Of a stretch of DNA of 64,000 nucleotides, positions 38,895 through 47,446 are shown in pieces. Each line of letters starts with the position of its first letter. Position 1 is the first letter of the stretch. This DNA comes from Humibacter albus DSM 18994 (GTDB lineage Bacteria > Actinomycetota > Actinomycetes > Actinomycetales > Microbacteriaceae), in NCBI RefSeq assembly GCF_000421825.1, contig NZ_ATXT01000016.1:1-64000 (forward strand), given 5' to 3'. A program made the position numbers and the translations under genes. The notes under the pieces were generated by a model, which was not told where the DNA came from, made no database searches, and worked only from the letters and a program-made list of their open reading frames with translations.

Positions 38895-39006
38895 GGGTCC
38901 TCGTTCGTTCGTAGCGGTCGGCACGACCGCCGGGTGTTCGTGGTGGTTGCGACGGGCTTCGCCCGCGCTGCGTGTGGTGGTTCGTCGATGCGGCCGGATG
39001 CCCGGC

Positions 39007-39867
39007 TCACCCGACGACGATGCTCGCGTTGTCGATGAGCCGCGTTCCGCCCACGCGCGCCGCGATGAGCACGGTGGCCTCTCCGCGGTACGCGCCGTCG
39101 ACGGGACGGAACGTTCCCGGGTCGACGATGGCCAGGTAATCCAGCTTAACGGCCCCGGATGCCCGCACGCGTGCGATCCCGGCCGCCTGCGCCGCTGCCA
39201 CTCCCCTCGGTGCCGCCGCAGAGGCATCCTTCAGCACGGCGGACAGCGTCACCGCTGCTGTCCGCGCCTCGTCGTCGAGATACTGATTGCGGCTGGAGAG
39301 CGCGAGACCGTCCGGCTCGCGCACGGTGGGCACCGACTCGACCGACACCGGCAGGTTCAGGTCGGCGACCAGCTGGCGCACCAGGAAAACCTGCTGGGCG
39401 TCCTTCTGGCCGAACATCACGGCATCCGGCTGCACGATGTTCAGCAGCTTCGCCACAACGGTGAGCATGCCGTCGAAGTGGCCCGGACGCGACGCCCCTT
39501 CGAGCACGGTCGCCGCCTCGCCGCCGGTGATGCGGGTCTGCGTCGGCCCGTTCGGATACATCTCGTCGACGCTCGGCACGAAGACCACGTCGGCGAGAGC
39601 GCCGAGCGATTCCAGATCGGTCTCGAGGCGACGCGGATAGCGCTCGAAGTCCTCCGACGGCCCGAACTGCAGCGGGTTCACGAAGATGGAGACCACCACG
39701 AAGTCGGCGAGCTCGCGCGCGCGGCGCACGAGCGCCAGGTGGCCGTCGTGCAAGGCGCCCATCGTCGGGACGAGGGCGACACGCGCGCCGCGGACACGGG
39801 CATCCCGAACCCGGCTGCGCACGTCGGCGATCGTCGGTGCCACGCGGGCGTCGGTGGTCTCGGTCAT
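39007..39867 (-). CDS. panC: Pantothenate synthetase
   Basis: The 286-residue enzyme joins pantoate and beta-alanine using ATP, the last step of pantothenate synthesis. The HIGH-like motif is in [10 protein letters not shown]; other family marks are [29 protein letters not shown] and ALSSRNQYL. The ATG at 39867 overlaps the stop of the DUF2520 gene by 4 bp (ATGA). Confidence 0.96.
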   Translation of the reverse strand: MTETTDARVAPTIADVRSRVRDARVRGARVALVPTMGALHDGHLALVRRARELADFVVVSIFVNPLQFGPSEDFERYPRRLETDLESLGALADVVFVPSVDEMYPNGPTQTRITGGEAATVLEGASRPGHFDGMLTVVAKLLNIVQPDAVMFGQKDAQQVFLVRQLVADLNLPVSVESVPTVREPDGLALSSRNQYLDDEARTAAVTLSAVLKDASAAAPRGVAAAQAAGIARVRASGAVKLDYLAIVDPGTFRPVDGAYRGEATVLIAARVGGTRLIDNASIVVG

Positions 39868-40784
39868 CTGTTCTCCGGATCGTCGGGGTCGGTGCGCGGC
39901 CAGCCGGTGGTGTCGTCCCACGGGGAGTCCGAGGTCCCCGGGAACTCGCTCGGCGCATCGCCGGGCAGGTCGTCCGGTGTGCCGCCGAGGTCCCATCGCC
40001 CGTGCGGCGGCCCGTCGCCGGGGCGCGGCTCCAGCGGGCTAGCGGATGCGGCGCCCGCCTCGAGCAGACCGGGCAGGTCGAGCGCGTCGAGCTCGGTCGG
40101 CGCGCCGGCGCGCCGCAGCGCCTCGTCGACGGATGACCGTACCAGCGACGACAGATAGGCGCCCGGATTCTCCACCCCGACCCGCGCGAGGATGCCGGAT
40201 GCCTGCTCCACGATCGAGCGCGAGAACGTGGTGGCCGTGGCGATCGCCTCGGCGTACGCTGCGCGATCCTCTTCCTCGACAACCACCGGCTCTCCCCCCA
40301 TCTCGACTACGAGCGCCTGCCCGATCGGCAGCACGGGCGCCGGCGCCGTGACGGCGAAGTACGTCTCGGCGAGGCGGGCCAGATCGAGGCTCGTGCCGCT
40401 GAACACCATGGCCGGATGGATCGCGAGCGGAATCGCTCCGCGCTGCAGCGCCGGCGTGAGCACCCCGACACCGTGTTCGGGCGAGGTGTGCACGACGAGC
40501 TGTCCGGGCTGCCAGGCGCCGGCGAGCGCGAGGCCGTTCACCAACTCCGCGAGCTCGGTGCCCGGCACGGCGAGCACCACGAGCTCGGCACGCTCGAGAA
40601 GGTCGGGCAGCTCCAGCACGGGCGCCCCCGGCAGCAAGGTCTCCACGCGTTCGCGGTTGCGGTCGCTGGATGTCGCCACCCCCACGATCGCGTGCCCCGC
40701 GCCCGCGAGTGCCGCGCCGAGCACCGGTCCCACGTGTCCTCCGCCGACGATGCCGACGCCGAGGCGTCCGGATCGCTGCACCAT
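39864..40784 (-). CDS. Rossmann-fold / DUF2520 protein
   Basis: The 306-residue protein has an N-terminal NAD(P)-binding Rossmann loop (VGIVGGGHVGPVLG), a second strand with VVLAVPGTELAE, and a DUF2520-type helical C-terminal domain. Its structure class resembles ketopantoate reductase and F420-dependent oxidoreductases. It is translationally coupled to panC in many Actinobacteria, so a role in pantoate supply is often suggested but not shown here. The last 60 residues are Pro/Asp/Gly-rich and probably disordered. Its start overlaps the stop of the PH-domain gene by one base. Confidence 0.85.
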   Translation of the reverse strand: MVQRSGRLGVGIVGGGHVGPVLGAALAGAGHAIVGVATSSDRNRERVETLLPGAPVLELPDLLERAELVVLAVPGTELAELVNGLALAGAWQPGQLVVHTSPEHGVGVLTPALQRGAIPLAIHPAMVFSGTSLDLARLAETYFAVTAPAPVLPIGQALVVEMGGEPVVVEEEDRAAYAEAIATATTFSRSIVEQASGILARVGVENPGAYLSSLVRSSVDEALRRAGAPTELDALDLPGLLEAGAASASPLEPRPGDGPPHGRWDLGGTPDDLPGDAPSEFPGTSDSPWDDTTGWPRTDPDDPENR

Positions 40785-42598
40785 CAGACATCCCCTCCCG
40801 TACCGTCTTCTGCAGTGCCGGCGACGCCGTCTCGTGCGCCGTCCGTCTCGTCGTTGCGCTTCGTGGCGGGGTGTTCCGCGTCCGCCCAGGCGATCGCGCC
40901 CGCGGAGACGATCGCGAACAGTTCCTCGGCCTCCCGCACGTCGATCACCGGCAGCCTTCCGCGCACCGGACCGTCGATCACGTGCACGTCAGCCGAGGCC
41001 AGGTCGAGAACGCGACGCAGCGGCCCCTGGGCGACCTCGATGCTCTGCATACGCGCGAGCGGAACGAAGACGATTCTGCGCCAGAGCGTTCCGTGGCGCA
41101 GGGCGGCGACGCCGTCCGCGATCGTGTAGCCCGTCTTGCGCCACGAGAACGGGCGCAGCCAGCGCGCGCGCGACGGCGCGGACGAGAAGGCGGACTGGTC
41201 TGCGCGACGGACCATGCCGGCGTGGGCGATGGCATCCCGAATCGCGTCGTCCATCGACGGCAGCAGAAGCGGCAGCACGCGCTGCACGTCGCGTACGCTG
41301 CCCACCGGCAACGTCGTCGTGCGCGCCTCGCCAGCCGAGTTGCGGCCGCGAGTGTGGCCGGCGGTGTCCATGCGCACCTGCCACCAGCCGAACGGCCGCC
41401 ACGCCAGCGGCTGCACGATCTCGACCGCATGGATGCGCCGCGGCGGGATGGTCTCGCTGCTCGTCGTCAGCAGGCCGAATCCGATGCGCACGCCCTGATC
41501 GCTGCCGGAGATGTTGTAGCGCAGCGCCTTGCTGAAGCGGCGAACGAAAAGGCCGCCGAGGCTCAGCACGGTCGGGAAGATGATGATGATCAGCCAGAGC
41601 CGACCGGTGGAAGCGCCGACGATCATCGCGATCACGATGAGGAACATCACGATCGTGGGCCCGCTCAGCAGAAGGGAGCCGGCCAGGCGTCCGGGGTGCA
41701 TGCGCACGACGGACTCCGGCGGCGCGGCATCCGGGTCGAGGTCCGCCGGCAGCACGAACTCCTCTACGCGATCCGACAGGATGCCCCTGGCCGACTCCCG
41801 CAGAGACGCCTTCGGCGCGTCCCCGCCCCCCGAGCGAGCCGGGACCGCTTCAATACTCCCTGAGCGGCCCGCCGCAGCTTCAGTGCTTCCTGAGCGAGCC
41901 GCAGGCAGGTCGAAGGGCACCGCTGGCGAGTCGAAGGGCGCCGCCTGTTCCGGAGTCGACCCACCCATCGACTCGCTGCGCTCGCTCAGGGGGCGTGCGT
42001 CGCTCGACGAGCGCATGTCGCTCGGGGAGCGCGTGTCGCTCCGCCGCGCCTCTTCCGCGCGCACGCCGGAGGCCAGGCGGAGGATCTCCCGGCGCAGCGT
42101 CTCGATGACGTTCGACGGCAGATAGGCCAGATCGAGGTTCGCGTCGTGACCGGCCACCACGATCTCGAGTTTGGCGGCGCCGAAGATGCGGGCGAAGACC
42201 GGCCGCTGCACGTTGATGCCCTGGATGCGATCCAGCCGCGCTTTGCGCTCCTGCCTGCGCAGGATGCCGCTCTTCAGCTCCACGGCCTGGTGCGTCACGC
42301 GGAACACCTGCACGCGCCAGGAGAGGGTGAAGACCCCGACGCAGACCGCGATCACCACGGCTGCGATGCCGATCGCCTGCCACACGAAGTCGTGCTGCAC
42401 GATCACGTCGACGGGATCGCCCGAGGGGTAGTCCGGGGTACCGATGAAGAAGTTGACGATGCGCTCGCGCAGGTTCGCGACGATCACGCCCGCGATGGCG
42501 ATGATCGCGATGCCGCCCCTCAGCAGCGGCGTCGCCTTGTGCATGCGGTGCCACTCGCCGTCGGCGAGGCCGGTCGCCGCGGTGTACGGCTGGGTCAC
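40784..42598 (-). CDS. Large bacterial PH-domain (DUF304/YdbT-type) membrane protein
   Basis: The 604-residue protein repeats the unit of two membrane helices plus a bacterial PH domain (bPH2): helices near 25-45 and 70-90 with PH domain about 100-165, then a second membrane pair and PH modules in the C-terminal half. Between them (about 175-285) lies a low-complexity Ser/Ala/Pro/Arg-rich stretch containing palindromic dispersed-repeat sequence. YdbS/YdbT-type proteins are linked to membrane stress or lipid handling. The GTG start at 42598 overlaps the small PH gene (GTGA). Confidence 0.82.
   Translation of the reverse strand: MTQPYTAATGLADGEWHRMHKATPLLRGGIAIIAIAGVIVANLRERIVNFFIGTPDYPSGDPVDVIVQHDFVWQAIGIAAVVIAVCVGVFTLSWRVQVFRVTHQAVELKSGILRRQERKARLDRIQGINVQRPVFARIFGAAKLEIVVAGHDANLDLAYLPSNVIETLRREILRLASGVRAEEARRSDTRSPSDMRSSSDARPLSERSESMGGSTPEQAAPFDSPAVPFDLPAARSGSTEAAAGRSGSIEAVPARSGGGDAPKASLRESARGILSDRVEEFVLPADLDPDAAPPESVVRMHPGRLAGSLLLSGPTIVMFLIVIAMIVGASTGRLWLIIIIFPTVLSLGGLFVRRFSKALRYNISGSDQGVRIGFGLLTTSSETIPPRRIHAVEIVQPLAWRPFGWWQVRMDTAGHTRGRNSAGEARTTTLPVGSVRDVQRVLPLLLPSMDDAIRDAIAHAGMVRRADQSAFSSAPSRARWLRPFSWRKTGYTIADGVAALRHGTLWRRIVFVPLARMQSIEVAQGPLRRVLDLASADVHVIDGPVRGRLPVIDVREAEELFAIVSAGAIAWADAEHPATKRNDETDGARDGVAGTAEDGTGGDV
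41886..41993. repeat. Paired REP-like palindromic repeats inside PH-domain gene
   Basis: Two inverted copies of a CCTGAGCGAGC...GTCGAAGG type unit occur: one at about 41886-41917 (plus), the other at 41968-41993 (minus; complement of CCTGAGCGAGCGCAGCGAG). A third partial GTCGAAGG lies between. Similar units recur between genes in related genomes; here they are kept in frame inside a coding region. Confidence 0.55.
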
Positions 42599-43122
42599 AG
42601 CCCCGTCCTGCGCGACTCGGCGAGTTCGACGAGGCGATCGCGTAGCCACGCGGCGTCCGCTTCGACGAGTCCCGGAACGGAGACCCGGCTCGAGGCGGCC
42701 GCGGTGACGAACCGGAGTTCGGCGAGACCGAGCATCCGATCGACCGGTCCTCGCTCGATGTCGAGCAGCTGCATGCGACCGTACGGCACCGCGACGAACC
42801 GTTGGAACATGATGCCGCGCCGCATGAGCAGGTCGTCGTCGCGCAGCACGTAGCCGATGGCTCGGGCGCGCCGAGGCGCGATGATGAGCTGCGCGATGCC
42901 GATGGCGACGATGACGATGAGTGCGATCCACGCCCACCACCAGGCCAGTACGAGCCAGGCGAACACGGCGATGGCGGCCGCGATCAACGTGCTGATCAAC
43001 GAGCTGACGATCACGACGACGACGTACTTCGGCGAGACCCGATGCCACTGCATCGTGCCGTCGGGCCCGGCGACATCGAGTCGTTGCGACACGGGGAGCT
43101 CCTCGGTTGGCGCCCGCCGCAC
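42595..43122 (-). CDS. Small PH-domain (YdbS-type) membrane protein
   Basis: The 175-residue protein has two adjacent membrane helices (about 31-55 and 58-80) and one bacterial PH domain (about 85-160; RGIMFQRFVAVPYGRMQLLDIERG). It is the usual small partner of the larger YdbT-type protein that follows with a GTGA overlap. The GTG at 43122 is the assumed start; a later ATG at about 43053 is possible because the ribosome site is weak. Confidence 0.82.
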   Translation of the reverse strand: MRRAPTEELPVSQRLDVAGPDGTMQWHRVSPKYVVVVIVSSLISTLIAAAIAVFAWLVLAWWWAWIALIVIVAIGIAQLIIAPRRARAIGYVLRDDDLLMRRGIMFQRFVAVPYGRMQLLDIERGPVDRMLGLAELRFVTAAASSRVSVPGLVEADAAWLRDRLVELAESRRTGL

Positions 43123-43376
43123 CGGACTCCGGCAACGGATGCCGGGCAGGCGGCGATAGTGCCCTCCATGCTACTGAGCGGACACGGCGCGGGACTGGAC
43201 GCGGCGTGCGAACGCGTGGCAAGCATCCGCTGATCGTCGCCGACGGCACCCCCTTGGCTCATTCGACCAAAGAAGACCGCAAAGCGATGTGGAGACCCTC
43301 ACCCCGACCGTGCTCGTCTGCGCGCCTAGTGTGGGGACGTACCGCGTCACCCCCACCGTCACGGATCGGAGACCAC

Positions 43377-43991
43377 GTGTCCACTGCAACCTCGACCCCG
43401 CGCCTACTCCCCACGCTCGCCGATCGCGTCGTGCCGCGCAGCGCGGTGGCGAACGGCCTGCTCATCGTCGCCGGGACCGCGCTCGTCGCGATCTCCGCGC
43501 AGATCTCGGTTCCGCTCTGGCCCGTGCCGGTGACCGGCCAGACACTCGCCGTCATGCTCGTGGGCGCGAGTCTTGGATCGTGGCGGGGTGCGGCATCCCT
43601 CGGCCTCTACGCCGTGCTCGGCCTCGTCGGCCTCCCGATCTTCGCGGAATTCTCCGGCGGCCCGGCCTCCGTGCTGTCGCCGAGCTTCGGCTTCATCATC
43701 GGCTTCATCCCTGCCGCTGCGCTGATCGGATGGCTGTCAGAGCGCGCCTGGGATCGTCGCCCCGTTCTCGCTGCGGCCGGCTTCTTCGCCGCGAGCATCG
43801 TGCCGTTCCTCGTCGGCCTCCCGTACCTCGCTGTCGTGCTGGGCAACCTCGGTCTGCCGAACGACTTCGCCGCGGTGATGGCCGCGGGGTTCACGCCGTT
43901 CATCGTCGGCGGCATCATCAAGTGGGCGATCGCGGCCGCACTGCTTCCGATCGCGTGGGCCCTCGTGCGCCGCATCGATCGCCGCCGCTGA
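43377..43991 (+). CDS. bioY: Biotin transporter BioY
   Basis: The 204-residue membrane protein is the substrate-binding S component of an ECF-type biotin importer. It has six hydrophobic segments and the BioY pattern: ISVPLWPVPVTGQTLAVML, then RGAASLGLYAVLGLVGLPIF and GFIIGFIPAA. No bioM/bioN genes are adjacent, so it works alone or with a shared energising module. The GTG at 43377 follows CGGAG. It faces opposite to the surrounding folate/pantothenate block. Confidence 0.93.
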   Translation: MSTATSTPRLLPTLADRVVPRSAVANGLLIVAGTALVAISAQISVPLWPVPVTGQTLAVMLVGASLGSWRGAASLGLYAVLGLVGLPIFAEFSGGPASVLSPSFGFIIGFIPAAALIGWLSERAWDRRPVLAAAGFFAASIVPFLVGLPYLAVVLGNLGLPNDFAAVMAAGFTPFIVGGIIKWAIAAALLPIAWALVRRIDRRR

Positions 43992-44024
43992 GTCAGCCCG
44001 TGATCGGGGCCGCCCTCCCGGCTG

Positions 44025-44093
44025 CCGTTCCCGAGGATGGAGAGCACCTCGATCGTCAATGACGTTCGACGTGCCGTATGTCCTCGGGAACGG
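44025..44093. repeat. 13-bp perfect inverted repeat between bioY and VOC gene
   Basis: CCGTTCCCGAGGA (44025-44037) and its exact complement (44081-44093) enclose 43 bp. The two flanking genes are convergent, so a shared terminator is possible, although the loop is large and no T-tract follows. Confidence 0.5.
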
Positions 44094-44128
44094 TGCGCAG
44101 GCCGACAGGCCAGGCCTGCCGGTACGGC

Positions 44129-44533
44129 TCAGGCCTGCGCGATGCGGATCAGGTTTCCGGAGGGGTCGCGCACCGCGGCATCCCGAACACCCCAGAACTG
44201 ATCCGTGGGCTCCTGGATGATCTCAACGCCCGCGGCCGCCGCGAGCTTGTCGAACGTGGCACCGAGGTCATCGGTGCGCAGCTGCAGCATCTGCAGCTCA
44301 CCCTTGGCCAGAAGCGCCGCGACCGCGTCGCCGTTCTCCGCCGAACGACCGGCCTGCGGCTGCTCGAGCACGATCTCGATCTCGGGCTGGCTCTGGGTGG
44401 TGAGCGTGATCCAGGTGAATCCGCCGTTCTCGACCGTGTTCTTCACTGTCAGGCCCAGAATGTCGCGATAGAAGGAAAGTGATGCCGTCGGGTCGTCGAC
44501 CAGGACGTGCACTCCGCTGATGGAAACTGTCAT
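44129..44533 (-). CDS. VOC (glyoxalase/bleomycin-resistance-like) protein
   Basis: The 134-residue protein has the paired beta-alpha-beta-beta-beta modules of the vicinal oxygen chelate fold: VHVLVDDPTASLSFYRDILGL at the start and AVRDPSGNLIRIAQ at the end. Metal ligands would be His9 and Glu residues, but the activity (lyase, dioxygenase or resistance) cannot be told. It starts 9 bp after the AraC gene stop and is probably its regulatory target and partner. Confidence 0.85.
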   Translation of the reverse strand: MTVSISGVHVLVDDPTASLSFYRDILGLTVKNTVENGGFTWITLTTQSQPEIEIVLEQPQAGRSAENGDAVAALLAKGELQMLQLRTDDLGATFDKLAAAAGVEIIQEPTDQFWGVRDAAVRDPSGNLIRIAQA

Positions 44534-44542
44534 GGCTTCACG

Positions 44543-45058
44543 CTAGGCGGATGCCTGCACCGCGGTCTTCTCCGAAACTGCTCGTTCTCGTGACGGTGCG
44601 TCGTCACCGCGACCGTCGCCGCGACTTGCCAGCTCGAGCTCGTCCAGATGCGCGCGTCCCTCGTTGCGGCGCGGCCGCGTCAGGACCATCGCCTGACACG
44701 ACGCGAAGGCATCCAGCTGCTCGTGGTCGCGCCCGCGATACGCGGACGGCGTCTCCCCCACCAGCTCGGTGAAGCGGGAGGAGAACGAGCCGAGACTGGT
44801 ACAGCCGACGGCGAAGCAGACATCCGTCACGCTGAGATCGCCCCGGCGCAGCAGCTCCTTCGCCCGCTCGATGCGCCGCGTCATGAGGTAGGAGTACGGC
44901 GTCTCGGAGTACTCGTCGCGGAACCGCCGGCTGAAGTGCGCCGGCGACATCAGCGCCGTCTGCGCGAGGGCGGGAACGTCGAGCGGCGCCGCGTACTCGC
45001 GGTCCATGCGGTCGCGGGCTCTGCGCAGTCGGCGCAGTTCGTCCAGGTCGGCTGCCAT
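44543..45058 (-). CDS. AraC-type HTH regulator (stand-alone)
   Basis: The 171-residue protein contains two AraC helix-turn-helix motifs (about 30-115; LAQTALMSPAHFSRRFRDEY and VCFAVGCTSLGSFSSRFTEL) without an N-terminal arabinose-binding domain, followed by a charged tail. The ATG at 45058 starts the conserved part; a GTG at 45082 would add eight residues. It forms a two-gene unit with the VOC protein, an arrangement seen in other Actinobacteria. Confidence 0.83.
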   Translation of the reverse strand: MAADLDELRRLRRARDRMDREYAAPLDVPALAQTALMSPAHFSRRFRDEYSETPYSYLMTRRIERAKELLRRGDLSVTDVCFAVGCTSLGSFSSRFTELVGETPSAYRGRDHEQLDAFASCQAMVLTRPRRNEGRAHLDELELASRGDGRGDDAPSRERAVSEKTAVQASA

Positions 45059-45133
45059 CGTCTCAGTCTGCCTCCTGCCCACGACATCACACGAGTCGGC
45101 CGTTCGACGCGCTTCGCTCGCTCCGAGCCGCGC

Positions 45134-45613
45134 TCAGCGCGCAGGCACGTGATCGGCGTGCTCGCGCTCCTCGTCCTTCGGCGGCGGGAGCGTGCAGAAG
45201 AACTCCGCGATCAGCCCGCCGATCAGCAGGATGACCGCGGTCGCCGCCGCGACCACGCTCAGCCAGATCGAGTCCGCGCTCGCGACAACGGTGCGGGTCA
45301 GCACGTAGACGACGACACCGATTCCCACGCCGGTGAGCAGCCCGCCGACCATGCTGCACGCCTTGGCGAGCACGGCGACCCGCATGGCGCGGAACGGATC
45401 GACATGCACCTTCACCTTGCTGTGCACGGCGCGGCGGATCGGCACGGCGACCAGCACCACGATCACGGCGATGGCGATCAGCGTGATCGACAACGACAGC
45501 GGCGGGATCAGCATCGGAGAGCCGGCCGCCACGAGCGCCAGCTCGACCAGGTAGCCGATCGCGAGCCCGATGACGCCGAGCGCGATCAGCGCGATGGGTC
45601 CGGTGCGCTTCAC
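45134..45613 (-). CDS. DUF3180 membrane protein
   Basis: The 159-residue protein has four predicted membrane helices (about 7-27, 38-60, 82-104, 115-138), matching DUF3180 proteins that follow folK in Actinobacteria. Function is unknown. The GTG at 45613 overlaps the folK stop (GTGA). It is the end of the fol operon here, because the next genes are an AraC/VOC/bioY insertion. Confidence 0.85.
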   Translation of the reverse strand: MKRTGPIALIALGVIGLAIGYLVELALVAAGSPMLIPPLSLSITLIAIAVIVVLVAVPIRRAVHSKVKVHVDPFRAMRVAVLAKACSMVGGLLTGVGIGVVVYVLTRTVVASADSIWLSVVAAATAVILLIGGLIAEFFCTLPPPKDEEREHADHVPAR

Positions 45614-46122
45614 GACGCGTCTCCTTCTCGAAGTCGTGCCAGCAGCGCGTCCACACGCCCCAGGCCCGGGAGCGTGGCATCCGGATCGACGGCGAGCCAG
45701 GGGGCGAGCACGAACTCCCGCTCGGATGCTCGTGGGTGCGGCAGCGTCAGCGTCTCGTCGGCCAGGTGCCGACCGCCCATCGCGACGATGTCGAGGTCGA
45801 GCGTGCGGTCTCCCCAGCGCTCGACGCGAACGCGACCGTGGGCATCCTCGATGCGATGCAACTCGTCGAGGAGCGCGTGCGGATCGAGCGCGGTCGAGAT
45901 CAGAGCGACACCGTTCAGGTAGCGCGGAGCGTCCTCGTCGACACCCTCGACGCGGAGAGCGGCGGTCTCGATCAGGGGAGAGACGGCATCCAACCGCACG
46001 CCCGGTGTCGCCGCGAGATCGTCCAGCGCGGCTCGGATCGTGGCTCCCCGGTCACCGAGGTTGCTGCCGACGGCGATCACCGTCGGCTCCAGCGGCCGCA
46101 GTCGCTGCGGCTTCGCGATCAC
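45610..46122 (-). CDS. folK: 6-hydroxymethyl-7,8-dihydropterin pyrophosphokinase
   Basis: The 170-residue enzyme transfers pyrophosphate from ATP to hydroxymethyl-dihydropterin. Family marks: IAVGSNLGDR near the start, ERWGDRTLDLDIVAM with the metal-binding Asp pair, and LPHPRASEREFVLAPW. The GTG at 46122 overlaps the folB stop (GTGA); an open frame to 46425 lies inside folB. Confidence 0.95.
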   Translation of the reverse strand: MIAKPQRLRPLEPTVIAVGSNLGDRGATIRAALDDLAATPGVRLDAVSPLIETAALRVEGVDEDAPRYLNGVALISTALDPHALLDELHRIEDAHGRVRVERWGDRTLDLDIVAMGGRHLADETLTLPHPRASEREFVLAPWLAVDPDATLPGLGRVDALLARLREGDAS

Positions 46123-46529
46123 GACTCCGCCTCCTCGAGCTGGCCGTCGTCGACACGGCCCTCCTCGAACCAAGGCCGGTCGCGCACCACGGTCACCGCC
46201 ACGTCGCCGAACGGAACCGTGATCGGCGCGTTCGGCTTGTGCACGGTGACCTCGGTGCGGTCCACCGCGAACCCGAGCACGACGCGCGCCACCCGCTCCG
46301 CGACGGTTTCGATCAGGTCGACGGGGTCGGATGCCACCGCCTGCGTGACCGCCTCGGCCAGCTCCCCGTAGTGCACGGTCTTCGCCAGTGCGTCGCCCCG
46401 GGCCGCCGGTGCGAGGTCGAGCCACGCGATCACGTCGATCACGAAGTCCTGGCCCTCACTCCGCTCGAAGTCGAAGACGCCGTGGTGGGCGCGCACGCGC
46501 AGCCCCGTCAGCGTGATCCGGTCACTCAC
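46119..46529 (-). CDS. folB: Dihydroneopterin aldolase
   Basis: The 136-residue enzyme makes hydroxymethyl-dihydropterin from dihydroneopterin. Conserved features are LRVRAHHGVFDFERSEGQDF at the N-terminus, the catalytic Glu/Lys region and HKPNAPI near residue 100. It starts with GTG, overlapping the folP stop (GTGA), and overlaps folK by GTGA. Confidence 0.95.
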   Translation of the reverse strand: MSDRITLTGLRVRAHHGVFDFERSEGQDFVIDVIAWLDLAPAARGDALAKTVHYGELAEAVTQAVASDPVDLIETVAERVARVVLGFAVDRTEVTVHKPNAPITVPFGDVAVTVVRDRPWFEEGRVDDGQLEEAES

Positions 46530-47446
46530 GACTTCTGCTCCTCACCATGCAACACGCCCACCCGGCTACCGGACCCCTGGGTACCGGACCCCTGGGTACC
46601 CAGTCCCTGGGCCCCGGGCCCCTGGACGCCGGACCCCTGGGCACCGGGTCCCTGGGTACCGAGCCATCGGCGCGCCACCTCGAGCGCGATCCGCGTGGAG
46701 ACCACGTCGTGCACCCGAACGCCCCACACACCATCGCGCGCCGCGAACGCCGCGACCACGGCGCTGGGCAGGTCGCGATCCTGGGGGGTGGCGCCGGGCT
46801 CCATCAGCTCGCCGAGGAACCGCTTGCGCGACGCCCCGAGAAGCACGGGCAGCCCGGCCTGTTCGAACTCGGCCAGGTGCCGCAGCACGTCCCAGTTGTG
46901 CTCAGCGGTCTTCGCGAACCCGAGGCCCGGGTCCACGATGATCCGCTCGGGCGCGACGCCCTGCGCCTCCAGCGCGTCCACGCGACGGAACAGCTCCTCG
47001 CGGATCTCGCGCGCGGCATCCGTGTACCTCGCCAGGTCGTTCATCACGGTGCTGTGCCCGCGCCAGTGCATCACCACGTAGTCCACGGCGCGTTCGGCGA
47101 CGAACGGGCCCATGGCCGCGTCGGCGAGCCCACCGGAGACGTCGTTGACGATCTGCGCACCGGCATCGACCGCCGCCCTCGCCGTCTCGCTGTTCATCGT
47201 GTCGATGCTCACGCGGATGCCCCGCGCCGCCAGCTCGCGCACGACCGGCAGCACGCGCCCCAGCTCGGCAGGGATCGGCACGCGTTCGGCGCCGGGCCGC
47301 GTCGACTCGCCGCCGACATCGACGATGTGCGCGCCCTGCTCGGCGAGCTCGACGCCGTGCGCGATGGCGGCGTCGGTGGACGCCCACCGTCCGCCATCGC
47401 TGAACGAGTCGGGCGTCACGTTCAGCACGCCCATGATGCGCGTCAC
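46526..47446 (-). CDS. folP: Dihydropteroate synthase
   Basis: The 306-residue enzyme joins hydroxymethyl-dihydropterin pyrophosphate with p-aminobenzoate; it is the sulfonamide target. Both signatures are clear: IMGVLNVTPDSFSDGG (4-19) and IVDVGGESTRPGAE (about 41-54), with GASRKRFLG later. The C-terminus is unusual: after the last barrel helix come six five-residue Gly-X-Gln-Gly-X repeats and a short charged tail. The GTG at 47446 overlaps the folE stop (GTGA). Confidence 0.95.
   Translation of the reverse strand: MTRIMGVLNVTPDSFSDGGRWASTDAAIAHGVELAEQGAHIVDVGGESTRPGAERVPIPAELGRVLPVVRELAARGIRVSIDTMNSETARAAVDAGAQIVNDVSGGLADAAMGPFVAERAVDYVVMHWRGHSTVMNDLARYTDAAREIREELFRRVDALEAQGVAPERIIVDPGLGFAKTAEHNWDVLRHLAEFEQAGLPVLLGASRKRFLGELMEPGATPQDRDLPSAVVAAFAARDGVWGVRVHDVVSTRIALEVARRWLGTQGPGAQGSGVQGPGAQGLGTQGSGTQGSGSRVGVLHGEEQKS
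46571..46660 (-). repeat. Six 15-bp tandem repeats at folP 3' end
   Basis: Six in-frame 15-bp units encode Gly-(Thr/Ala/Val)-Gln-Gly-(Pro/Ser/Leu). The unit GGTACCCAGGG plus four bases recurs with changes mainly at the second and fifth codons. The array adds a flexible tail to FolP beyond the conserved fold. Confidence 0.85.
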
